Shown one piece after another: positions 24,664 through 30,920 of a stretch of DNA of 30,920 bases. The position numbers and the translations under genes were made by a program. Origin of the DNA: DATLFI01 sp035524895 (GTDB lineage Bacteria; Acidobacteriota; Thermoanaerobaculia; Multivoradales; Multivoraceae); the NCBI GenBank assembly GCA_035524895.1, contig DATLFI010000197.1, positions 1 through 30,920 of the forward strand. The letters run 5' to 3'. Numbering within the stretch: position 1 is the stretch's first letter; every line of letters begins with the position of its first letter. The notes under the pieces were generated by a model, which was not told the origin of the DNA, ran no database searches, and saw only the letters and a list, made by a program, of their open reading frames with translations.

Positions 24664-27432
24664 TCAGAATTCCCAGCCCGCGCGCACCATCAGGCGACGC
24701 GGGAAGATGAAGTCCGACGGTAGGAACGAGTCGCCGGGCTGCAGGACCAACGTCTCGAAGAACTGGTTGGCGTCCTCGTTGAGCGCGTTGAGGAGCTGCA
24801 GGTCGAGCTTGATCGTGCCGCGGTCGCCGAGCTTGAAGCGGCGACCGAGCGACAGGTCGACCAGGCTCTGGAACGGCTTGCGACGGTCGTCGCTCGCCGG
24901 CTCCATGATCACCGTGACCAGCCCCTGGTTCAGACCCGGCACACGGGTCTGCCGGTTGTGGGGAGCACCGCTCTGCAGGTTGACCACCCCGCCGAAGTAC
25001 ATCTGCCAGGGCAGATCGAAGTTGCCCTGCACCCGGAACATGTGCTCACGGTCGCCCTGCAAAAGCTGGTCGGCATGGATGAAGTTGTTCGGGTCGGAGC
25101 CCTCGCGGCTGCCGTAGAACGGGTTGAACTGGGACTGCGAGAGCATGCGCGGGATCAACCCCTCCGACTCGGACCAGGTGTAGGAGGACATCAGACTCCA
25201 GCCATCCGCGTAGCGCCGGCGGAACGAAACCGTCGCGCCGCGGTAGTCCTGGTAGTACTCGGGGATCAAGCCGGCGGCGGTGAAACCGGGCCCGTTGCCT
25301 TTGCGTTTCGTCGGCTCCTCGATCTGGTTGAGCAGTGTGAACACCCTGCCCGAGACGGGGTCGACGAACTCGAACGGCTCGTACACCCCATCGTCGAGGA
25401 TCTGCCAGCCCACCAGGTCCTTGGTGTCCTTGTAGATCGCCTCGAAGCCGACGGCGTAGTGCTTGCCGAGCTGTCGCTCGAAGCCGAGCGCGTACTGCAG
25501 CGTACGCGGCGGATCGAGATCCGGATCGACGCCCACCGCCGGCGTCGAGAACTCCGCCAGCAGCTCGATGATCTCGAAGGTGCCGGGCTCGACCCAGAAG
25601 AGACGCCCGGGCTCCCGGTTGGGCGGCGGGTAGTCCCAGTTGCCGCTGACGTTGCCGTCGTAGTAGACGCCGAAGGAGCCGCGGATCACCGTCTTGCCGT
25701 CCTCGCCCGGCGCGTAGGCGAAGCCGAGACGCGGCGAGATCTCGCGCCACTCGAGCAGCGGGTCGACGCCCGGAATGGTCCCGCCGGTCGGTTCGAAGCC
25801 GAAGCCTAGCTCCGGGTAGGCCGGGATCCGCGCGTCGTGCCGGTCGTAGCGCACGCCGAGGTTGAGGGTGAGCTTGTCGCCCAGGCGCCAGGTGTCGTCG
25901 ACGAACGCGGAGTAGGCATCTTGATCGCCGCCGTAGACGTACGGCGTGTGCTCGTAGCGGTAGTAGTAGGGGTAGCCGGGGTAGTACTCGTAGCGGTAGA
26001 CATAGTAGCCGGCCGGTCCGGGCGCGACGAAGGTCTCGGCCAAGCCGCGGTTGTACTGGACGCCGAAGCGGAAGTCGTGGTCACCGCCGAGGAAGTCCTC
26101 GGCGAAGTGGGTGAGCTTGACGTCGAACTGGTTGCGCCAGGTCTCGTACTCCCACGGGAACACCGGGCTGCCGGAAAATGTCGGCGGACCGCCACCGGGC
26201 GGCGAGTAGTCGACGAACGGCGTCGCAGTGCTGCCGGTCTGGGAGTCGTGGATGTCGTCACTCCACCATCCCGCGTACTTGACGTCGAGAGTGTTGCTCT
26301 TGGTGAGCACCCGCTGGTAACCCGCGCTCCACGCCGGGTTGGTGCCGCGCTCCCCGGACAGCGCGTCGGGTGTGGTGAAGGCGTCGGCGGCGTCGGGGTA
26401 GCTCCAGTCCTCGTAGTGCAGCTTGAAGTCGACTAAGTTGCGATCGCCGAACGCGCCGGTGAGCTTGGCGTCATAGCGGTCGGCGGAGTTGATCGGTGTG
26501 AACGCAGGATCGGCCCCCGGATCGGTGTGGCCGTCGCGCCAGGTCTGCGCCGCGACGAAGAACCACCACTTGTCGCGCACCAGCGGCCCGCCGAGCGTGC
26601 CGGTGAAGTCGTGGTACTTGTCGCGCTCGAACTCGGGAAAATCGGTGTCGGGCAGATCGATGCTGCTGTCGGTCAGCGAGTCGGTCTGGAGGAACGCGTT
26701 GATCGAGCCTCTGAACTGGTTGGTCCCCGACTTGGTCACCACGTTGAACGCGGCGCCCAGCATGTTGCCGAACTCGGCGGGAGCGCCGATGCCCAGCACT
26801 TGTACCTCCTCGATGGTCTCGGGATTGATGTACCACCACGACGCCCCGGTCTCGGGAGCGCTGGTGTCGAGCCCGTCGACGTGCCAGGCGCTCGACTGCA
26901 TGTTGGAGCCGTACGCGATCTGGCGGTCGCTCTCCTCCGACGACTGGCTGATGCCGGGAGAGAGAGCGATCATGTCGTAGAAGTTGCGGCGGGTCGGCAG
27001 GTCCTTGATGAACTCCGAGCCGTAGTTGACGCTCGAGCTCGAGCTCGCGGTGTCGACGAGCGGTGCAGCGCCCGACACGACGACCTCCTCCGAGAAGGTC
27101 GCTGCGAGGTCGAAGTCGAGCACCGCGGTGGCGTTGAGGCTCACCCGCACGCCCTGTAGCGTCTGCGCTTGCAGGTCGGCGGCCTCGACGGTCACCGAGT
27201 ACACGCCGACGGGAACACCCGTGAACAGGTAGGCGCCGGTGGAGCCCGCCGTCACCTCGCGGGTACCACCGAGGATCGCCTCGCCTGCGAGCGTGACCTT
27301 GGCGCCGGCTGCTGCCGTGCCGTCAGGCTTCTTGATCGTGCCGCGGACCGTGCCGGTGGTCTGGGCGGCGAGGGTGGAAGCGAATGCGATGCAGGCGAGT
27401 CCGAGCAGAGCTGCGAGGGTTCCCTTGCGCAT
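24664..27432 (-). CDS. TonB-dependent receptor with N-terminal CarboxypepD-like domain
   Basis: This 922-aa protein starts at ATG 27432, with AAGGAGG six bases upstream. A signal peptide (MRKGTLAALLGLACIAFAS, ending LAAQ) is followed by a carboxypeptidase-regulatory-like beta domain (about 27-115, with TGTVRGTIKKPDG). The plug follows (LPTRRNFYDMIALSPGI, VDGLDTSAPE, EEVQVLGIGAPAEFGN) and then a large OMP barrel ending in the outer-membrane C-terminal Phe (RRLMVRAGWEF). Blocks such as FRGSINAFLQTD and LGGPLVRDKWWFFVAAQ are typical of the Acidobacteriota TonB-receptor/oar-like family. It moves large substrates across the outer membrane using TonB energy; the substrate is unknown. A Tyr-rich insert lies at residues 476-500. 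It heads the operon with CRTAC1 and TPR genes. Confidence 0.96.
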   Translation of the reverse strand: MRKGTLAALLGLACIAFASTLAAQTTGTVRGTIKKPDGTAAAGAKVTLAGEAILGGTREVTAGSTGAYLFTGVPVGVYSVTVEAADLQAQTLQGVRVSLNATAVLDFDLAATFSEEVVVSGAAPLVDTASSSSSVNYGSEFIKDLPTRRNFYDMIALSPGISQSSEESDRQIAYGSNMQSSAWHVDGLDTSAPETGASWWYINPETIEEVQVLGIGAPAEFGNMLGAAFNVVTKSGTNQFRGSINAFLQTDSLTDSSIDLPDTDFPEFERDKYHDFTGTLGGPLVRDKWWFFVAAQTWRDGHTDPGADPAFTPINSADRYDAKLTGAFGDRNLVDFKLHYEDWSYPDAADAFTTPDALSGERGTNPAWSAGYQRVLTKSNTLDVKYAGWWSDDIHDSQTGSTATPFVDYSPPGGGPPTFSGSPVFPWEYETWRNQFDVKLTHFAEDFLGGDHDFRFGVQYNRGLAETFVAPGPAGYYVYRYEYYPGYPYYYRYEHTPYVYGGDQDAYSAFVDDTWRLGDKLTLNLGVRYDRHDARIPAYPELGFGFEPTGGTIPGVDPLLEWREISPRLGFAYAPGEDGKTVIRGSFGVYYDGNVSGNWDYPPPNREPGRLFWVEPGTFEIIELLAEFSTPAVGVDPDLDPPRTLQYALGFERQLGKHYAVGFEAIYKDTKDLVGWQILDDGVYEPFEFVDPVSGRVFTLLNQIEEPTKRKGNGPGFTAAGLIPEYYQDYRGATVSFRRRYADGWSLMSSYTWSESEGLIPRMLSQSQFNPFYGSREGSDPNNFIHADQLLQGDREHMFRVQGNFDLPWQMYFGGVVNLQSGAPHNRQTRVPGLNQGLVTVIMEPASDDRRKPFQSLVDLSLGRRFKLGDRGTIKLDLQLLNALNEDANQFFETLVLQPGDSFLPSDFIFPRRLMVRAGWEF

Positions 27433-27517
27433 CGACTCCTCCTTGGGCGGAACGCGATGCCGGCGACGTGCGTTGGCACGACCGGTCGTCGAGTCCGTAG
27501 CTGACGAACCTGAAGTC

Positions 27518-27547
27518 ACTATAGGGTCGGCTCGTGGCGAGAGTCAA
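27518..27547 (-). promoter_or_regulatory. Strong sigma70-type promoter of the TonB receptor operon
   Basis: Minus-strand TTGACT (27542-27547) and TATAGT (27518-27523) are 18 nt apart, each matching the consensus at five of six positions. Transcription would start near 27510, with a leader of about 78 nt. The site overlaps the upstream GTG of the divergent sulfatase-fold frame (27534), which argues against that GTG being used. Confidence 0.65.
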
Positions 27548-27593
27548 CGCACGGAGGGTGGCCCGGCGGCGGGTGCCGCGCCGATTCGGGTTC

Positions 27594-30203
27594 TTGGATC
27601 GCCTGCAGGATTGTGGACGGCTCCTCGCCGCGCAGGAACGCGTCGAGGTTGGCGGGGCGTCACGCTGGTACGGCGGGTCTGCATGCGTAAGGCCGAAACG
27701 CGCCTGCGGCGCCGTCGAGCTCCGCCTCGCGAGCCTGGTTTCGCTGGTTTCCCTGGTTTCCCTGGTCACTGCCACCCTCGGACGATCCCTCCGGTGCCAC
27801 GCCGCACCAAACCTTCGCGTTGCCTCCCTGTGCGCTGTCGCAACTCTTTTCACTACTCTTTGCACTATCGGTGCCGGCTGCGCGCGACAGCAACCGCCGC
27901 CACCGACCGCGCCGGAAGACCGGCCCGCGCGTGCCGCAGTCCCGTCGGCTTGGAGCGAGCGCGTCGCCACTCTACCGGCCGGACGCCCGAGCGTGGTGCT
28001 GATCACCCTCGACACGCTGCGCGCCGATCGCGTCGGCAGCTACGGCGGCCCGGTGGCGACACCCCACCTCGACCGCTTGGCTGCCGAGGGCTCGCGCTTC
28101 GCCAACGCAGCCACCACCGTGCCTTTCACCCTGCCGGCCCACAGCTCGCTCCTTACCGGCACCTACCCCCCGACCCACGGCGTCCGCGAGAACGTCGGCT
28201 ACTACCTCGACGAGAAGCTGCCCACGGTCGCCGAGCTGCTGCGCGACGCCGGATACGCAACCGCGGGATTCGTCAGCTCGTTCGTGCTCGACGCGCGCTG
28301 GGGCATCGCCCGCGGCTTCGACACCTACTACGACGAGTTCGACCTTGCCGAGGTGCAGACCGCGAACCTCGGAGACGTGCAGCGCGACGGCAAGGAGACC
28401 GTTGCGCAGGCGACCGCCTGGCTGCGCCAGCACGGCGGCAGCGAGCGCCCGTTCTTCGTCTGGGTGCACCTCTTCGACCCGCACGACCCCTACACGCCCC
28501 CCGAGCCGTACCGCTCGCGCTATCCGGGTCGTCCGTACGACGGAGAGGTGGCCTACACCGACTCGCTGGTGGGCGAGCTGATCGGCGTGCTCGAGGAGCT
28601 CGCTCTGCTCGAGCACACGCTGCTGATCGCCACCGCCGACCACGGCGAGGGCCTGGGCGATCACGGCGAGCACTACCACGGCTTCTTCGTCTACGACACC
28701 ACGGTGCACGTGCCGCTACTGGTGCGGCCGCCGTTCCAGGACCTTGCCCGCGGAGAGGTGTTCGACGAGGCGGTGAGCCACGTCGACCTCGCACCGACAA
28801 TCCTCGACGCGGCCGGCGTCGATGCGCCAGCGCACCTCCAGGGTCGCAGCCTCCTGCCGCAAATCTGCGGCGAGCCCGCCGGCGACGCCGCTGCCGAGCG
28901 GGTGGTCTATAGCGAGTCGCTCTACCCGCTGCTCCACTACGGCTGGGCGCCGCTGCGCGCGGCGCGCGGCGGTCGCCACAAGCTGATCGCGGCGCCGAGG
29001 GTCGAGCTCTACGATCTGCACGCGGACCCCGGCGAGCGGGCGAACCTGGCCGACCAGCTCACCGGCGCACGCGCGCTCCTCGAGGGCCGCTTGGCCGAGC
29101 TGCGCGAGCGCATCGAGTCGGCGCCCTCTGCCAGCGTGAAGCGCGAGGTCGACGCAGCGGCGCTCGCCCAGCTCCGAGCGCTCGGCTACGTCGCGCCGGC
29201 CGGCGAGGTCGACCCGTCCGCCGAGGACGACCGGCCACGCGCCGATCCCAAGGACCGCCTGCGCCTGCACCAGCTCCTGATGGGCGCCCAGAGCGCGTTC
29301 GGCAGCGGCGACCACGCAGTCGCCGAGCGCAACCTGCGGGCGGCACTCGCACAGGATCCAGGCATCGTCGACGCCCACCAGCTCCTCGGGCAGCTCTACC
29401 TCGACCAGGGACGCGGCGAGGCCGCGATCGCGAGCTTCCAGGGAGCCCTGGCGATCTCGCCCGAGCATCGGGCCTCCCTTTTCGGTCTCGCCAACGCATA
29501 CTCGAAGGACGGACGGACCCAGGAGGCGATCGTCGGCTTCGAGCGGCTGCTCGACCTCGGCGGCTACGACAGCAAGGCCGCGATGGCGCTGGCGCGCCTG
29601 CGCGTCGAGCAGGGCGATCGCGCGGGTGCCGTGGAGGTCCTGGAACGAGCCACCGAACCGCAGGACGCGCCGGCCGCGCTCCTCAACGATCTCGGCGAGC
29701 TGCTCGCGGAGCTGGGCCAGCTCGACGCGGCGCTCGCCGCGTTCGAGCGCGCGCGACGCAACAGCGAGCAGCTCGCGCTGCCTCGCTTCAACCTGGCCGT
29801 AGCGCACGAGGAGATGGCACAGACCGACACAGCCGTTGCCATGTACGAGGAGTGCCTGCGTCTAGCGCCGCGCAACCACCGCTGCCTCTTCAACCTCGGC
29901 CGTCTCGCCGGCGCCGCCGGAGACCGCGAGCGGCAGCGGAGTCTCTGGGAAGCGGCGCTCGAGGCCAACCCCGACTTCGTACGCGGCTACTTCCTGCTCG
30001 CGAAGCTCCTCATGGACCAGGGGGTCGAGCTCCCGCGAGCCGAGGAGCTCACCCGCATCGGGATCGAACGCGATCCCGAGCACCGCAACGGCCCGCTCGG
30101 TCACTTCCTCCTTGCCGACATCCTCAATCGCCGCGGGCGCCCCGAGGAGGCGCAGCGCGCGCTCGCCGAGGCGCGTCGCGTCGAGGCCGAGTCGCGGCAG
30201 TGA
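27594..30203 (+). CDS. Sulfatase-fold (alkaline phosphatase superfamily) enzyme fused to TPR repeats, lipoprotein
   Basis: The core (from about 27985) has the superfamily order: VVLITLDTLRADRVGSYG (metal Asp), the nucleophile region TTVPFTLPAHSSLLTG, HLFDPHDPY and ATADHGEGLGDHGEHYHG (metal Asp/His). Thr replaces the Cys/Ser that sulfatases convert to formylglycine (TLPAH in place of CSPSR), so a Thr nucleophile, as in phosphoethanolamine or lipoteichoic-acid transferases, is likely. A C-terminal half of about seven TPRs starts near 29240. A lipobox (TIGAGC) precedes the core. The start is unsure. The frame is open with GTG at 27534, 27558 and 27573 and TTG at 27594, none with a convincing Shine-Dalgarno site, and the prefix before the signal is too long and Arg-rich. 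I use 27594 only as a placeholder. It is divergent from the TonB receptor operon. Confidence 0.85.
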   Translation: MDRLQDCGRLLAAQERVEVGGASRWYGGSACVRPKRACGAVELRLASLVSLVSLVSLVTATLGRSLRCHAAPNLRVASLCAVATLFTTLCTIGAGCARQQPPPPTAPEDRPARAAVPSAWSERVATLPAGRPSVVLITLDTLRADRVGSYGGPVATPHLDRLAAEGSRFANAATTVPFTLPAHSSLLTGTYPPTHGVRENVGYYLDEKLPTVAELLRDAGYATAGFVSSFVLDARWGIARGFDTYYDEFDLAEVQTANLGDVQRDGKETVAQATAWLRQHGGSERPFFVWVHLFDPHDPYTPPEPYRSRYPGRPYDGEVAYTDSLVGELIGVLEELALLEHTLLIATADHGEGLGDHGEHYHGFFVYDTTVHVPLLVRPPFQDLARGEVFDEAVSHVDLAPTILDAAGVDAPAHLQGRSLLPQICGEPAGDAAAERVVYSESLYPLLHYGWAPLRAARGGRHKLIAAPRVELYDLHADPGERANLADQLTGARALLEGRLAELRERIESAPSASVKREVDAAALAQLRALGYVAPAGEVDPSAEDDRPRADPKDRLRLHQLLMGAQSAFGSGDHAVAERNLRAALAQDPGIVDAHQLLGQLYLDQGRGEAAIASFQGALAISPEHRASLFGLANAYSKDGRTQEAIVGFERLLDLGGYDSKAAMALARLRVEQGDRAGAVEVLERATEPQDAPAALLNDLGELLAELGQLDAALAAFERARRNSEQLALPRFNLAVAHEEMAQTDTAVAMYEECLRLAPRNHRCLFNLGRLAGAAGDRERQRSLWEAALEANPDFVRGYFLLAKLLMDQGVELPRAEELTRIGIERDPEHRNGPLGHFLLADILNRRGRPEEAQRALAEARRVEAESRQ
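27735..27770. repeat. Four 9-bp direct repeats (CTGGTTTCC type) ahead of the sulfatase-fold gene
   Basis: CTGGTTTCG, CTGGTTTCC, CTGGTTTCC and CTGGTCACT lie end to end. In the sulfatase frame they read SLV-SLV-SLV-SLV. Copy changes would keep the frame, so this is not a phase switch by frameshift. It lies between the possible starts and the lipoprotein signal. Confidence 0.7.
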
Positions 30204-30300
30204 CCCTCACCGCGCCCCTCCCAGCCGAGCGAGGGAGCGCGGCACCGCCTCATTCCCTTCCCACCAAGTCACGTCCAATCATCGGCTCGAGGATCAGCTC

Positions 30301-30920
30301 ATGAAACCCCGGGTCGGAACGCTCCTCGCACTTTGGCTGTCGGTCCCTCTCCTGACGACCGAGCTATCGGCCTTGGCGCAACACCCCAATGCCCCCGACA
30401 CTCCCGAGCCCGGCTCCATGGAGGCGATCGCGCGCGCGACCAGCGAGCCTCGCTTCGCGAGCCCGTGGGTGGCGTACGTGCCGGAGTCGGCGTCGGTGCC
30501 CTCTCCGACCGACCACTTCGGTCGCCTCATGGGCGCTCCGTCGGAGCTCGCGTCGAGCGGTGAGATCTACGCCTACCTGCGCAAGCTCGACGCGGCGTCG
30601 CCGCGCGTGGCGGTGTTTCCGATCGGCGAGAGCTGGGAGGGTCGCGAGATCCTGCTGGTGGCGGTCGCCGACGAGGACGGCATCGCGCGACTCGACGAGC
30701 TCAAGGCGCACACCGGGGCGCTCGCCGATCCGCGACGCACCACGCCCGAGCAAGCGGAGGTGCTGATCGCATCTGGCGCCCGACCGTTCTACTACTTCAA
30801 CGCCGCGCTCCACGCCGACGAGAGCGGCTCGCCCGAGGCGATGGTCGAGATGGCGTACCGGCTCGCGGTGTCCGAGCAGCCGTGGGCCCGCCGCATCCGC
30901 GAGAACGTGGTGGTGCTGAT
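30301..30920 (+). CDS. M14 family zinc carboxypeptidase, exported, 3' end off window
   Basis: This gene has 206 full codons in the window, from ATG 30301 (GAGG about eight bases upstream). A signal peptide ends near TELSALAQ. The mature part has DHFGRLMGAPSELASSGEIYAYLRKL, given here as one family block, GESWEGREILLVAVAD and FYYFNAALHADESGSPE, with the zinc motif H171-x-x-E174. Another block is VSEQPWARRIRENVVVL. These are standard for M14 carboxypeptidases common in Acidobacteriota, which trim C-terminal residues from peptides outside the cell. The second zinc His and the catalytic Glu lie beyond the window. It follows the sulfatase-TPR gene by 97 nt on the same strand and may share its transcript. 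Confidence 0.9.
   Translation, partial: MKPRVGTLLALWLSVPLLTTELSALAQHPNAPDTPEPGSMEAIARATSEPRFASPWVAYVPESASVPSPTDHFGRLMGAPSELASSGEIYAYLRKLDAASPRVAVFPIGESWEGREILLVAVADEDGIARLDELKAHTGALADPRRTTPEQAEVLIASGARPFYYFNAALHADESGSPEAMVEMAYRLAVSEQPWARRIRENVVVL

Noticed and set aside
27594..30203. Call as a formylglycine arylsulfatase
   Set aside because: The C/S-x-P-x-R signature is replaced by TLPAH.

Overview
This is a gene-dense, high-G+C window with no rRNA, tRNA, insertion sequence, integrase or CRISPR array that I can see. The gene content is an alternative complex III (Act) cluster, an SO2930-type dihaem cytochrome with its beta-helix partner, exosortase H with its membrane partner, a CarboxypepD-fused TonB receptor with CRTAC1 and TPR proteins, an M14 and an S9 peptidase, and a PqqD-like protein with a Tat-like tail. 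Together these suggest a Gram-negative member of the Acidobacteriota, perhaps Thermoanaerobaculia-like. This placement is an inference from gene content, not a phylogeny. GTG and TTG starts and 4-base ATGA/GTGA gene overlaps are frequent.

Positions 1-5777 (minus strand) hold respiratory and periplasmic genes. actC, actD and a partial actF run leftward off the window from a candidate promoter at 3108-3137. actE is absent between actD and actF, and actA/actB are not upstream of actC. Before them lies a two-gene unit (beta-helix protein, then dihaem cytochrome lipoprotein) whose intercistronic gap contains a 53-nt imperfect palindrome.

Positions 5848-13225 (minus strand) hold an unusually tight chain: inositol-monophosphatase-like enzyme, M23 peptidase, bactofilin-like protein, membrane-anchored paraoxonase-like lactonase, HprK-like P-loop kinase, NTP_transf_5 nucleotidyltransferase, PqqD-like protein with a C-terminal Tat-like segment, and a PCMT-type methyltransferase. 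The last four resemble the accessory set of RiPP clusters, but no cyclase, radical SAM enzyme or ordinary precursor is present. This is the best candidate here for an undescribed system.

Positions 13426-16762 hold a ferritin-like gene (plus strand) converging on the pyrRBC operon (minus strand). A 26-bp tandem repeat lies across the junction and contains the stop codons of both genes. pyrRBC has a good sigma70-type promoter but a leader too short for a classical PyrR attenuator.

Positions 16914-20371 (plus strand) hold exosortase H, its associated membrane protein and an exported S9 peptidase. A conserved hypothetical gene and a GNAT acetyltransferase follow on the minus strand.

Positions 21628-27432 (minus strand) form a TonB receptor, CRTAC1 and TPR operon with a strong promoter. 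Facing away from it is a sulfatase-fold/TPR fusion that has Thr where sulfatases have Cys or Ser, followed by an M14 carboxypeptidase cut by the window end. This region looks like an outer-membrane and secreted surface-processing module.
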